DNA from: Zonotrichia leucophrys gambelii
Taxonomy: Eukaryota; Chordata; Aves; Passeriformes; Passerellidae
NCBI RefSeq assembly: GCF_028769735.1
Contig: NC_088173.1
Span: 18,478,038-18,542,037 of the forward strand
Length of the DNA stretch: 64,000 nucleotides
Reading direction: 5' to 3'
Notes under the pieces: model-generated
The model's input: only the letters and a program-made list of their open reading frames with translations
Databases searched by the model: none
Told to the model about the DNA's origin: nothing
Shown: positions 26,737 to 39,400 of the stretch, piece by piece
Numbering within the stretch: position 1 is the first letter of the stretch
Layout of the letters: each line of letters opens with the position of its first letter
Translations under genes and position numbers: made by a program

Positions 26737-26760
26737 AGAAATGAAATAGTGAAAATAAAC
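26693..26760 (+). repeat. 29-base A-run passing into AAAAG-type repeat
   Basis: There are 29 uninterrupted A residues (26693-26721), followed by GAAAAGAAAAGAAAAAGAAA and further A-rich sequence. It is the longest homopolymer in the window. The graded A-to-AAAAG pattern suits a microsatellite. A retroposed poly(A) tail is the alternative, but no transcript-like body is recognised upstream. Confidence 0.9.
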
Positions 26761-28639
26761 CCATTGATTCACTTTAAAACATCACACATATAAAGCCATT
26801 TAGCTTGACATAATAAACAAAAACTGTCAATGACAAAATTGTGGTTATTGCTATGCATTTGAATCTAATCCAAATGTCTTGGTAATACAAGTTCTTAGTA
26901 GAACTATTCCCTTCTCACTCAAAATTTTAGCCCAAAATACCATCTCCTGTAGAAAACATGAATGTGCAAATATGAACATATTAACTTATTTTAAAATCAC
27001 TCTAAATTTTTCAGTGATTGGGAAAAATAAAGTACAAAACTCATATATTTAGCAACAGAATGCTTTCTTCATGATGACTTACTGATGAGCTTGATATCTT
27101 CATGGTTAATGAAATAGAATCCTAACTTATAGTTATTTTAGGCAATATAATTTAAAATTTGATATTTCTGAACTTCAGTGGATACCAACCGTCTTTGATT
27201 ATTTGATCTGGTTCCAACAAAAATAAGTTAGGCTGAATTTTTTTAAATCTAAATTGAATTTGATTCTACTTAATAATCATGGTGATTCCAAGGCAGTGAC
27301 AACTGCGCAACACAGTGATGATATGAGCTTTTATGCCGTGTACACTCACTTGCAAATCCATATAGAAAACATAGCTTCTATAAAGTACATTAATACAGAA
27401 ATCTGAAATGTATAAAAAATCCTATATATTTGCTTGCCCTCTTAGGTTTTATGTTGAGACACTGGAAGATCTTTCAGGCTATTGTACCATGTGTCCCTGT
27501 TTCACCAGCCATGAGCTACTGCAGGAAGTGTGAGAGTACCTGATTAAATGCCTGCACGTTTCTCTTCAACCTCTTTCCAAGTGTCTTCTTGATATAGATG
27601 ACCATATCCATTTCTCTACCTATTTTGCTACAAATATGTCCTTCCTCTAGAACCAGAGAAGGGTTGGCTCTGTTTTATTCCTGAATGACAAGTCATCAAT
27701 GTTACTTGCATCGTCTCGATTTAATAAGTGGGGTCACATCAAGTACATTATATCCCCCAGGCAGCAAAAATTTAACACCTCCATAAATGTGTCAAGATGA
27801 CAAAAACCTCATAAAGTTGATATAAATTTAATATGAGTGACCACTATTCTAGATTTTCCCGCAGGTATCGGTGAAATGACTTTTTTTTCTTTCTTTTTTT
27901 CTTTCTTTTTATTAACAGCTTCCTGAGTTGCCACACTGAAGAATGCTTAAATTATAGTACAGTGCATTCTCACTTATCTTAGAAAGCATTTTAAATAAAT
28001 TGATATCCGTATCCTGTAAAACATGCTGCTGGCAGCCTTTGTTTTGTTCAGTAGAGGTAGAAATTTTAAATAAGCAGAGCAATATTTCACAGGACACAGC
28101 CAAAAAGTTTATTTATTTAGTTATTGAAAACAAACAATAAAAAAGTTGTACCTTTCAGAGCTTCAATATTGCCTTTTCAACTCCACCTGTCCCTCAAGAA
28201 AATAAAAGTCAATATTAGAGAAGAATACCCCATAAAATTAAAAGTTAGACTTGAATTCCATAGGCTTTAGTAACAGCAAATGCCTACATGCCAAAGACAC
28301 AAAGTTATTTCCTTTCTACGTTTGTCTTGAACTTTTCTTGTGGAGGATTACTGTTAAAAAGATATCGGGTAGCCTGATAACACTGTAGAAAATAAGGTGT
28401 CTGAAAACACCCCAAGATCTTGATTAAAATCAAGAGCTAGTATGGTATGCAACATTGTTTTTAGTTCCACACCAAATCACAGACTAATAAATAACAGTAA
28501 GAGGTAATTTTCATCTATGTCTTTCCTCTTCTCCTTAGAATATGCCCCATGTTGTGAAGAATTGTGAGAGCTGCAAAGAATTTTACTATTTTTGTTGTCT
28601 CACCATTTTATTTCCAAAATCAAGACAATCCAGGAACAT
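26761..28639. other. Non-coding stretch with pyrimidine tract
   Basis: No gene. A T/C tract (TTTTTTTTCTTTC and similar) runs at 27881-27911. Two acceptor-like sites end at about 27446 (GCCCTCTTAG) and 28538 (CCTCTTCTCCTTAG). Open frames follow both, but no convincing donor does, so I do not call exons. The second runs directly into the CR1 insertion. Confidence 0.5.
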
Positions 28640-29070
28640 CATAGAATCACAGAATATCCTGAGTTGGAAAGGACCCACAAGGATCATCAAGTCCAAATCC
28701 TGGCCTGCACAGGGCAGCCCCAAGAATCATGCCATGCACCTGAGACCATGCACTTGTCTAAACACTTCTGGAACTCTGGCATGGCCAATTCCCCGAGGAG
28801 CCTGTTCCAATGCCCAGTCACCCTCTTGGTGAAGAACTTCTGAGTGCAGAGCCTTTCCCTTGCCCTGCTGGTGATGCAGTGCCTGAGGTACCCCAGGACA
28901 TCACTGGTCATTTTGGCTGCCAGGCCACTGCTGACATAAATTTCCCTTTGACTAGGACCCGCAGGTCCCTGTTTGTGGTGCTGCTTTCCAGCCTCTTATT
29001 CCCTACTCCATCTGTGCTTTCAGAGTTGCCCTGTCCCATATACAGAAACTGGCACTTGCCCTAGCAATTT
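28640..29070 (-). mobile_element. CR1 LINE, 5'-truncated, antisense
   Basis: The plus strand begins CATAGAATCACAGAAT and continues AGTTGGAAAGGACCCACAAG and GATCATCAAGTCCAA. This is the reverse complement of the characteristic avian CR1 3' end, whose short ATTCTATG-type repeats lie at the left edge. Further right, segments such as GACCCGCAGGTCCCTGTTT, CTGCTTTCCAGCCTCTTATTCC and AACTGGCACTTGCCCT match the body just upstream of the 3' end. The element is therefore on the minus strand with its 3' terminus at about 28640, and truncated at its 5' side near 29070, as is usual for CR1. It is diverged and has no intact reverse-transcriptase frame. ORFs on both strands across it (28542-29064 plus, 28687-28911 minus) are artefacts. 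Confidence 0.9.
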
Positions 29071-32000
29071 TTATTAAAAAAATCTGACCAGGTCATAATT
29101 CCATCCTCTTCAAACCAGGTCTCTATACACTTCATGAAGCCTTGACTACATGGATCAAACCTTGATCGCCTTAGATTTCAGTAGAACCATGATCTTACCT
29201 GTCTGCTTTTGTAGTCCAGCTCAAATTTTTCTTTTGATGCTATTTAGTTACTATTTTATTTTGAAACTCCTTTCTCTTCTCTAGTCAATGGGATTGACAA
29301 AATCAACAGAAACTGTAATGTTGCCATTTTGATGGATAAGTGAAAAGGTGAAGTACCTATATAGAAATACTTACTTCATACAAAACTGTTTTAAACAGAT
29401 ATTATTTCTTCAAAAATTGCATAAGATTTTAGGTGCTATTGCATTCCATTAATACCCCTATTAGCACAGATGACCCATTATTACTGCTGTTGTGTTAACT
29501 ACTTTTTGTTGCCAGAAAAAACAAATTTCAATTTACAGAATAGAAGATTTCCTGTTCACAGTAAGAACAATATCAAGTTTCTCACAGAAAAATTATGGAT
29601 GCTTCCCACAGGATTACTTGAGTCTTGAAAAAACTGTTAACAGGAAAAGAATTCTAGTGAAGCACATTGCTTTGAAGTAACAGCACCCATATGAATTGTA
29701 AAAGCAGAAGGTAAGTTTCTGCTGCACCTGTTTCACACTAGCTCCTGGACCATTCACATTTCTGAGGGCTCCCTATCTTCCTTAAATTTGTGTTTTACAA
29801 CTTAGGCAAGGTCTTCATCTGTCAGCTGCTCATTAGCTAGGGTGTATTGAATGGGTTGCAGAAGCTAATCCATATTTTTTGGCATTGAAATAAATTATGA
29901 TTAGATTGTTACCATATACCTCCTGAATGGAAGTAATTTCTTAAATTTTTATAGAACATGACTCCTTACAATCCTGTAAATACATCTTTATGCAGATTCA
30001 AAACACTACGTGTGTTATCTAAATTAGTCTCAGTAACAAAAATGATTCAAGATATTGAATTATTATGTGCAATTCACTGAATATGGACTATATTTCCTTA
30101 ATTATAGTAATATTTTGCTAACGTTTATGATTAGAGAAAAAGTGCACAAAGCCATGGTTATCCCTCTACAAAACTATATTTAGACTGCAACAAATTCATG
30201 AAGGCCCTCCATCATCTCCAAAAGACAATTAACAGATCAGGAAAGAGTATTGTCACATAACTCAGTAGTGACCAAGAATCTGTCTGGATTAACACTGACA
30301 ACTAAATAATTAGTTGCTAAATAAGTCATTAGCAACACCTCATTCAAATATATGGGAAAAAATCCCTAATACTAAACTAAATATCTAAAAATAAATGAAA
30401 TAGTAAATTCATGCTAAGCATGTAAATAAAAATGATGGGAATAAAGATGCTGCAGAAATCAGCACTTGATTTTTAAAAATAAGTTTCTGAATTCTGTCCA
30501 TCTCAGAAAGCAGATATCTGATGACATGTAAAGTATTTTTTTCAATATTGTTCCTTCACAGATTTTTTCATTTGCCTCCTTGGGTTTGTGCCTCTGAATT
30601 TTTTTTCTAGAGTGTGCTCTTATAATGAAATATGTAAGCAATCCCTCTCCAATTACAGTGATACATTTAAAAGAATTGGCGAAATAAAATGCTCCCAGTT
30701 TTAGTATCGAAAGAGATAAAAAATGGCAGAGGTATTACAACATGAATGATAATTTCAGGAAATGGTTCCAAGCAGAAGCATAGCATTCAACTGGGTACTT
30801 AGGTCTCTTAAGCTGACTACTTCAGATAGTGTATCAACTCAATATTTAAATGTTAAATAACCCTGACACAGCAATTGAATACCAAGTATTGCACATGCAA
30901 TGGTAATAGATACAAAAAAAAGGGAAGAAAAAAATTAAATGGAAGGTTCAATTTTAAAGGATGGAAACCATTTTTTTTAAAGCGTATTCAAGTGTATTAT
31001 GAAGATTTTCAGTATCTACTAATACTAATGTCTTGCTAAGTGTGTTCTACAGCTGGTTAATCAGCCTCTCAACCTGTACCCATTTGCCTCTCATTCAGTG
31101 GAACATAAATAAATAGCTCATAAATAGCTCATATTCCAATCATAAAAAACTGCTGGCCTGGTCTCAACTTTGCTCAGCTCCTGTAAGCACCTCAAACCCC
31201 AAATCCCTGGAATTTAGTTTTCCTCAAGTCCCTCATTGGTTCAAAGTAGATAATGAGCTTTTTTTAGTGGGATTGTAATGTACACACTTTCTTCCATTCC
31301 CTAAATGCCATAATATCAAGAGAAAACACCTCAACAAGGACAAAGTCAAGCTTGCATGCAAACCCCTTGCTTATATCAGTGTTTATTTGATAAGTAACCT
31401 GTTTACATGAAGCATGTGTGCTTATCATCTCTTCAGACTGAGCTGCTTCAATCTAAAGAAACCTGTTCCAATCTGCTTTCCTTGACCTCCTGCAAGGACT
31501 GTGAAGTTCAAGATAATAACACAGCCCTGCCAGCCAGTGTGTCCTAAGATATATAATGGTTATTCTCTGAAGATAACTTAAAGATAATGAAGTGAGACTG
31601 TAAGAGGTACTTCTAGCAGAGTTTCCCTACTTCAAACACCAAAGTTAAATTCAATAAGTTATGGAATTTGACCCATATGACCATTCCTCTTATTGCCCTG
31701 TAATTATCAGAAATACAGGAAATTTCAAACCATCAATAATAAAATTAAGATGGAAATTAGTAACTTAATTATTACTAGTACTAGATGTTCTCCTAAATAA
31801 TTAGCCTGCTGATGGGAATATCTATCCACTTTATCACAATAAGTGAAATGAAAAAGGTAAAATTTTAAACATTAAGAACAAGAAGAAAGTTATCAAAACA
31901 CAAACTTGAAGACAATGACTAAAGAACTGTGTAAAAGACTAAAGAAGCTTGTAAAAGCTGAACTAATAATAATATTTTATTTTTAATTCAATTGCTCAAT

Positions 32001-33365
32001 AGCAATTAAGCTCTTTCATCCAGAAATTTTGGTTCCTTCATGAAAAGGCATCTTAAAAATAAAGGACTCTTCTTTTGCATGCAACAAATTCATGTGAGAA
32101 TTTAAAAACAATTATGATAGGATTTTCATACCTTGCTGAAGGATTAAAAATGAGAATGGCAGCTGATGAGATTTGTGTGTTTTACATGAGCTGAGAATAT
32201 GAAAACTGAAAAATACTTGCATACATTGATTGACTAACAAGAATAAAAGTGATGCAGTATTGCTGAGGTTTAAATATAACTACAGTAATCCATATGAATT
32301 TTAACCAATTAATTAATGAAATACGTTAACTTAATTTCTAGAATCAAACTCCTCAAGCTGGATGATTCAGAAACGCATTCACATTTTTCAGGATCCAAAT
32401 CCAGAACTTAATTTCTAAGTTAGACATCTCTATATCCTGCAGCAAACTCAGTATTTTTAATAAGGTTCACTTTTACTAAAGAATTGAGTTTTGCAAGTTA
32501 ATTTCAGGGTACTGGAATTCCAGTCTCATGCAATTAAACACGGCAGGACTGGCCTGTCTATTAAGCCTAGCAGATGGCCCTAAGCACCTGGCTTGGAATG
32601 AGTTACAGTCCATGCTCACCAGCAGGAGCCTGGAAAAATAGAAGATCAGTAAGGTGCAGGGTGAGGGAGAGTTAGAGGTGCTGCAGCTGGGATGGAGGGA
32701 GAAAGGACACAGAGCTGCAGGCAACCAGAACTCATTGGCTTTGGTGCCCAGGGAGCAGCTTCCCAGCCAGCCAAGTTGCGAAGCTGGTAACCTGATCTTG
32801 ACACTAAGCTAGGCAGAAGGAAGAGTTTTTAAAAGAGAAAAGCAAGAAAAATGTGGACACAATGCAAAAGTATAGAGAAATTAAGCATCCATTTTCTTTG
32901 AAAAGTATCTACCAGTAATGTTAAATCCTAAACCAACTCACTTGCCTATATTCACATGTAAATTCAGTTTGCCTAAACCTTGAAGAAAAGAGTTTGTAAA
33001 AGGCAAAAAAAAATTCCAAACAACTTCCTTGCTGTGACTTAAAAACCCTAGCTCTGACCAGGACAGAGAAATGGTCTTCTGAATGCAGAAGTCTTTCATT
33101 CAGCAAAAACTGGGCTTTCACAAGCTCAATTTTCTGTCCCATATCATTCAACAAAGGGACTATACTCTCTTCAGTTTTGCTAATCCTAGTGTCTATGAGT
33201 TGTGAGAAGTTAGATCAATTAACCTTTGCAAAACATGCTGTGCATCCTGCCACTTTCTTAATAAAAAGAAAACATAATAGCAGTAATAATAGCAATTTTA
33301 GTAGACCACAAAGATAGTGGATGATAGTATTAGCATGTTTGAAACACAGGCATTCAACAAGAAGG
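29071..33365. other. Non-coding stretch, GC-richer patch at 32.5-32.8 kb
   Basis: No gene is recognised. A perfect donor (CAGAAG then GTAAGT) sits at 29711 downstream of several acceptor-like CACAG sites, but the intervening frame stops at 29680, so at most it could be a non-coding exon. Around 32500-32790 the sequence becomes clearly GC-richer (for example GCTGCAGCTGGGATGGAGGG), suggesting an old repeat or regulatory patch that I cannot classify. The rest is AT-rich. Confidence 0.45.
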
Positions 33366-33384
33366 AAAACAAAACAAAACAAAA
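33366..33384 (+). repeat. Short AAAAC repeat
   Basis: Nearly four perfect AAAAC units. Too short to be more than a minor microsatellite. Confidence 0.8.
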
Positions 33385-34162
33385 TAGGTCAGATCAGTGG
33401 CTTTCAATTGTAGTTTAAAGAGTTGGCCCAATGTGAGAACTATGAATTATTTTGTTCTTATTTTAAGGTTATAAAATTGCTGTTTCCCAGCACAAAGTAC
33501 AACAGAGATATTTTTTCTACCTTCAGTCTATTTCCTTCCTTTTTTGAGAATACTCCAATAGAGTAAGCTCTACACCCTCTGTTATTGAGGCCATATCAAC
33601 CATACTTCCTTTCATCTACAAATGCACCATTTAATCCACTGTAATAAATACAGCTGATGTTAATGTTAAACTGACAGGAACTGAATAAAATGAATGTCAT
33701 GTCTCATATCAAGGAAAAAGTGCAAACACAGTAAGCTTCAAAAATAATTTACACTGCATTTTCAAAAATAAAACCAATGCAGTATTAGCAATTGTATTTT
33801 ACAAAAAAAAATCCTTTCGACATTTACAAAATCACAGCTTGGTTTATATCCCTATTAAAGTGATTGAACTAGGAGGGCACACGATGTACTACACAGCTGT
33901 TGCAAATCTTTCTCTTTCAGTGAACATTTTTTGGGATTTTGGTAGGTAACTAAGTGATTACATAACCCAAAGAGACCAAGTAATGTTTCCTCTGCAGTTT
34001 TTTACTTTCTGCACAGTCTAACCCTCAGACCACAGAGACCCAAAATACCATGAGACCAAAACAGGAGCTATTCTAGGCCAGTATTTAATTGACTGGAACT
34101 CAGAAACTAATTACAGATTTGCGCAAAACTTCACAGAAAAATAAAGCTTTAATGAAAGACTG

Positions 34163-34191
34163 TTTGCTGGAAAAGTAGTTTGCTGGAAAAG
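34163..34191 (+). repeat. 16-bp tandem duplication
   Basis: TTTGCTGGAAAAG occurs at 34163 and again at 34179, a period of 16 bases, followed by a run of T. It is a small slippage-type duplication that looks recent, because the 13-base core is identical in both copies. Confidence 0.75.
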
Positions 34192-34274
34192 AGGTTTTTT
34201 TTCACAGGAAGCAGAGAAAATGAGTTGCTACTAAGAGTGTGAAGAGCAAATGGAAGCTCCTCATATGGCTTCCC

Positions 34275-34412
34275 CTCAAGGCCACCATCTCTGTGGCTCT
34301 CCTTTAGAGCTCTCTTGAGTCACAGCTCCCAAATCTGCACGGGGTAATTGAGGTGGGGCCACATCAGTGCAGAGTAGATTGTGACAATCACAACACTTGA
34401 CTGACTAGCAAT
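34275..34412 (-). mobile_element. Old CR1 LINE fragment, antisense
   Basis: The plus strand reads GGCCACCATCTCTGTGGCTC, then CTCCCAAATCTGCAC, then TTGAGGTGGGGCCACATCAG, TGCAGAGTAGATTGTGACAA and CTTGACTGACTAGCAATTC. This order matches the reverse complement of an internal CR1 segment (the usual text is 'gaggtgaggccacatcagtgcagagtag...gacaatcac'). Both element ends are missing and divergence is high, so it is an older insertion than the copy at 28.6 kb. No coding capacity remains. Confidence 0.7.
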
Positions 34413-35930
34413 TCATCTATTTAAAATCAGCAAGGACAATGTTTGTGGCAATATCTAGATTTTTTTACTCAATATACAAAAAAAGGTAGGATGTTTATTG
34501 CTATTTGTTTCCTGTTTGATTTGACAGAATCACTATTTTTTCCTACCTTCTGTGTCTCAAGTATCTGTTGCTCAGCAGCTCCCAAGTCCAAGTGCTTTAC
34601 AAAGCATGAATACTATGGGGAATGCCTGAACCTTGTTCAAAACTCACCTGGCACCTTTGTAAACATTTACTCAGGCTATATTTGAATTGATGGCATGCCT
34701 AGAAATAATTGATTGGTACAGAGGTTAGATATAGGGAGTGTACTAATTATTAGTTCTATGTATGGGTTATTTTAAATGTTAACAAGGAGGGAGCCATTTA
34801 TCAAAAAATGTAGAACCTTTTTAAGCACTATGAAAAAGGTTGCAAAGAATTTTATGCAGGAAGAATTTAAAGTAAAGAAACAAGAAAATCATTTGCAGTT
34901 GAAGAATTGAATCCTTGGAAATGAACACTTCTGAAAATAGGATATGTACAGATATTTTCCACTGAAAGAAAAGAATATAGGATCAAGAAGAAAATTAAAT
35001 GTGTCACTGGTGATAACTACTGACTATTAATTCAAAATCTTAATAATATAATGGTGGGTTTTCTCATTTGTCAGTGAAATATATTTGCATGTTTTTATTT
35101 TTACTATGTATAACTTATGATGATGACAATCCTGTAAGAAGAAAAGAACTAGCAGCAAACCTTTAATGCAGTTAAAAGATTACCCATATTAAGTTTAATT
35201 TGAAAATCCATGGCTAGAGAAATGCATTTAAATGATAGTACAGTACAGTTAGGACTTCCAGATACGAAAAACTCCAATATTCCTTCAATGAATTTTGCAA
35301 ATCAAAGAGAAGAGCTATCACTAGGTATTTGAAATTTATTAAGATATATCATTTTTGCTGTTCAAAAATATTTCTGACTTCATTATAAAGTTTCATTTTG
35401 TATCAGTATATTATTACATATACATTACAGTACCATTATATGGAAATATAAGGAAATATGCACTAAGGAAGGAAGAAAGACGCAGTAGCGTTATAAAGCA
35501 CTGATTCTGTTCAAAACCAAGAACTGATACTGCTTTTTATCAGTTTTGTTACAAATAAAACACTACAGAGCAGATCATATATAAACTCTGAGTGGATTTT
35601 CCAGTCCTACTTTAAAAAATTGCTATTTTCTAGAACTTGTATACACAGAGATGCTACACAATAGCCTAAAAAGAACCAAATTAATGCTTCTAAGAAATGG
35701 AAATAACATTATAAAAAAATCTGACAATATTGTGGCCTGATGTCTCTAAAATCAAATAGAATCTAACACTCATTGAGAACTATCACAGATGACTTGAAGA
35801 ATATACTGCATTTATGAACAGTCATTACCTTTTTATTGAGTTTTATGTCTGCAACGTTTAGTATCTAGGTGACCAAAAGAACCTGTCAGGCAGTGCTATT
35901 GTTTGAATGTTCCCAGACATGCCTCATGTG
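34413..35930. other. AT-rich non-coding stretch
   Basis: Nothing recognisable. An 80-codon plus-strand frame at 34443-34685 overlaps only unique DNA and resembles no protein. Local direct repeats of TTTCTTGG/GGAAATAT type around 35430-35470 are too short to call. Confidence 0.55.
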
Positions 35931-36471
35931 TGTTTTCCCACAGCAGCCCTCACGGTGCTGTGCTTTGCCCGGGCAGCTGGAAAGGAGCTGGTGACACCCC
36001 AGGGCTTTGGCTGCTGCTGGCAGGGCTGGCGGGGCCTCAGCGCTGCCTCCCAACATTCCCCCATCGAGGGGCAGGATCCTGGGAGGGGGCACAACCGGGA
36101 CAGATGACACAAAATACCCAGAGAATCATCTATAGCGCATGACACCTGTTCAGCTATAAAAGCTAAAAAGAAAAGAGATGTGAGAGGAGGCATTTGTTGT
36201 TTGCAATGTTTGTCTTTTGGAGACAAACATGTGCTGAAGTCCTGTTTCCCAGGATGTGTCTGAACTTCGCTCATGGATGGGAAGCAGAGAACAAAACCTT
36301 TTTCTTTTTTTCTTAGTTTGTGCATGCACAACCTTTCTCTTTTGTTCCAGTGAACGGCCTTATCTCAACCTACAAGTTCTTTCCCATTTTATTTTCTCTC
36401 TCCAGGTCAAGTGAGAAGGGGGAATGGCAGAGCTGCTTGGGGAGCACTTGGCATCCAAGGCCAACCCACCA
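35931..36471 (+). mobile_element. Solo LTR of an avian endogenous retrovirus
   Basis: A GC-rich block sits in AT-rich DNA. It contains, in order, CACGGTGCTGTGCTTTGCCC, GGAGGGGGCACAACCGGGAC with AGATGACAC (the widespread avian LTR text is 'ggggacacagccgggacagctgac'), a TATA box (TATAAAA, 36155-36161), GAAGTCCTGTTTCCCAGGAT and GTGTCTGAAC, GATGGGAAGCAGAGAACAAA, GGCCTTATCTCAACCTACAA, and an end near GCCAACCCACCA. That is the U3-R-U5 order of one LTR in sense. No gag, pol or env sequence lies on either side, so I infer a solo LTR left by recombination. The edges are approximate and no clear target-site duplication was found. ORFs of 135-143 codons across it on both strands are artefacts. Confidence 0.8.
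36155..36161 (+). promoter_or_regulatory. TATA box retained in the LTR
   Basis: TATAAAA lies between the U3-like GC-rich portion and the R/U5-like portion, where this LTR family carries its core promoter. It is the one promoter element in the window whose position is supported by its context. Activity in the present genome is unknown. Confidence 0.45.
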
Positions 36472-39400
36472 GACCCAACCACATTTTAATCAAAATGTAT
36501 TGATACTGTTCCACAAGTGGTCACAAAAAGACCCATTTCAAACAGCAGTCTGTGATTGGCTGTTCCAGGAAACAGTATATGCAAAAATATTTAAGGACTC
36601 AGTCTCCTCTTCCCCTTCCCTGATTAGAAAATGGTCACAATATCTGCAAAGAAAATTCTCCTGCAAAAGTATTCCTTTCAAGTTAGACTGCTTGAAGAAA
36701 AATGGGGTATCCTTTTCCACTGCAACTGATAGTCAGTTTCCCATATTATAATTTGTTAAAACTCTTTGAGCCAACCCATGATTTAAAGTCATAGTAAGAC
36801 TTCTGCAGCATGAAAAAGCCACCTTCTTATTAAAAGCCTCATAGTGTGCATGTTTGGCTGTACAGCTAATGGCTATTTTGAAGAAAAAAAAATAAAAAGA
36901 AGGAGCAATAATTCATAAAACTTAGATCTTTTCAGAAAAAAAGGTACAAAATTCAGGAACATAGTCCACCACAAGATCTAAGCAAAACTTTGTAATTTCT
37001 TCTAACTCCATTAGCCATTTAGGTACGTGGTGTTTCTTTCCTCTTACTATTCATCACAAGTATCCTCTATATCAAAATTACTAATCTTCTTCTAGCAGTT
37101 TTGCAACACTAAATTCTAAAAGTGATTCTATGAATTTTAATTAATCTTCAGCATAAATAATCTAAGCAGGCAGGTATTATTCTTATTCTTAATTTACAAA
37201 TGAGAGAGACAGCATATAGAGAAGTGACCTTGCACAAGTTTGTACAGAAAAAAATCTGAACAGAAGCCAAGTTTACATCTCAGGGGTTTCTTTCAAAGTC
37301 TAGCAGCCATACTTCCTTTTTGCATTTCTTGCTTATGTTTTCCAAACTCACCAGCTATTTGTGCTAACTTATTTTCAAAACTATATAAATTTCTAGGCTA
37401 GCAGAGAGTAGTGCCTTATTCCTCTTGTAATCAGTTAAAGTTGTTTGGGTTGTATTTCCATCTCATCTCTCTAAATATATAAATATTTATTTTCCTAATC
37501 ACTTCTTTGGATCCTCTGAGCTTTTGCATAAAGGAAAGTATCAGATTGTAGTTTCTGCTAACTGATGAAGCAATTTTTCTGTGCTGGATTTGTTCACACA
37601 ACTTGTTGCATGTTGTTTTCTAAACAATTGCATTCAGGAATTGATCCAATATGCCTAATGTGTCATCTCGCCAACACAAGGTAAATTCAGATTTTTCAAT
37701 TCAGCAGTGAAAGGATCATAAGCTAGTCAGTAGATTTTGAGCTAGTTTTGAGAGATAAATGTATTTCCTCCTCTAGTACAGTGGTCTGTTGGGCTACTTA
37801 CTGTTTTAGCTGTCAGTACCCTCATCAAAATTATATTCTGTGTAGCGAAAATCAACAACCTTGCTTTCTGTCCCCTTCATATTATCACATATGTCCATTT
37901 CTGAAAAAGATTAAAGAATGTGCTAATAGCACAAATAGTGAAAATACTACTCCTACAAACATTCCATCAAATTCTGAGATATATTTCAGTTACAGTAGTC
38001 CTAACGCTGCATTCTGTTATCCAACTTGGGAAACTCTTTTCTTCTACCAGCTCTAGGGCCAAATGATCATTTTTCAAAAACCCTTTGTTTCCTGCTTTGT
38101 TTCTATGATGAAACCAAAAATTTTCAGGTATCATCAGGAAAAAAAAAATCAAAAATAAATCAGAACCACCCTCAAATCTGTAAGAAGACCACTTGGTGAA
38201 GTGAGGTGAAGAGAACAAACAGAGAGAAGGAGAAAAAGAGAGAGAGAAAAAATTAATGCTCAGAGGGTCAAGAGGATAATTTCAGAAAGTGTCTCTCTGG
38301 AACTTTCCTCTCCTTTCTTGCATACAAAACCCCTTCCCCATTTCCACTACAACCTTGTCTTGTCACAGCAGGAAAACCACGAATACACAATGCTTAAAGA
38401 GAGCACCACCAGATGTAGCACCCCAGAACTGAATCAATGTTATAGTCCTAAATATGTTTAGTCAAGGTCTGTCTCAGAGGCTATAAAACACATTCCAACA
38501 CATTGGAATAACCCTCTTGTACAAAGGATAAAAAAAAAAACCAGCAAGGCTGCTGCCACTGTAAGGAAGAGTCACTCTCTTATTTCCAATATGCAGCAAA
38601 ATCTTCAAGTATTTGTGCTGTAACTGGGGAATGCTATTACTGCATTCTCTGCTCTAACAGTGTGCTGTTTAGCAACAATTGTCACCTGAGCCATTTAGGG
38701 CACCTCACAGCAGACCATCTTCCCCAGGTTCAGAAAGCATGTGTGGAGGTGCAGCCATGTAGATTGGCAATGTTTTAATCCAAGCATTTTATAAATCAAG
38801 CTGGGTTTTTTTCTTGCATTAGTGAAAGTCAAGCAGTGCTGATTTCAGGTTTGTTTTTTTAGAAATTAAATTCTCCTAGACATGCAACTCTTTGTGAACA
38901 AGGTAGTTTGCTCAATAGCAGTGTTATTTAGCTAACCCAAGATGAAATGGTAATAAGGTGTGTAAATTGAAACTATTTAGCTAATTTGTTGGCAAGGGAA
39001 TCACTGCTATTCTCAGCTGTGAGATCAAGGCAGACTTCTGTTTACATTAAAATAAACCATGCTTTAATATTGAGGGAAATGTCAGAAAAAACAAACCAAA
39101 CATACTTAATTTAGGTCTCCCAATCTAAGTTTCTTAAGCAGCTTCCAAAATAGATAGCATATATAGCTCATCAAAACCGTTATGATGAGACAGATCTGCA
39201 AGCACATTTTGTTAAATCAGTCTATAATTAAAATAATAAAATCAATACAATATTCTTCTTGCTTGCGTCAGAGTATCTGGTATTGTATTCTAGAACCTAC
39301 TGTGACAGTTTTCAGCTCAATTCTCTAATTCATTTCCTCAAGCATCCTGATAAAATCCATTCTTGCTATAACAGCTTACTGACATTAGTCTTCAATGAAA

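Noticed and set aside
28542..29064. Overlapping ORFs at the CR1 copy
   Set aside because: Plus-strand frames read the CR1 backwards, and the minus-strand frame is a short remnant without reverse-transcriptase motifs.
29680..29711. Perfect GTAAGT donor at 29711 as the end of a coding exon
   Set aside because: The open frame from the nearest acceptor stops at 29680, before the donor. Only a non-coding exon would fit and nothing else supports one.
35903..36751. ORFs of 66-143 codons on both strands (35903-36142, 35924-36331, 36320-36751)
   Set aside because: They lie within or run across the solo LTR, are open on opposite strands at once, and follow its GC-rich composition rather than a protein.
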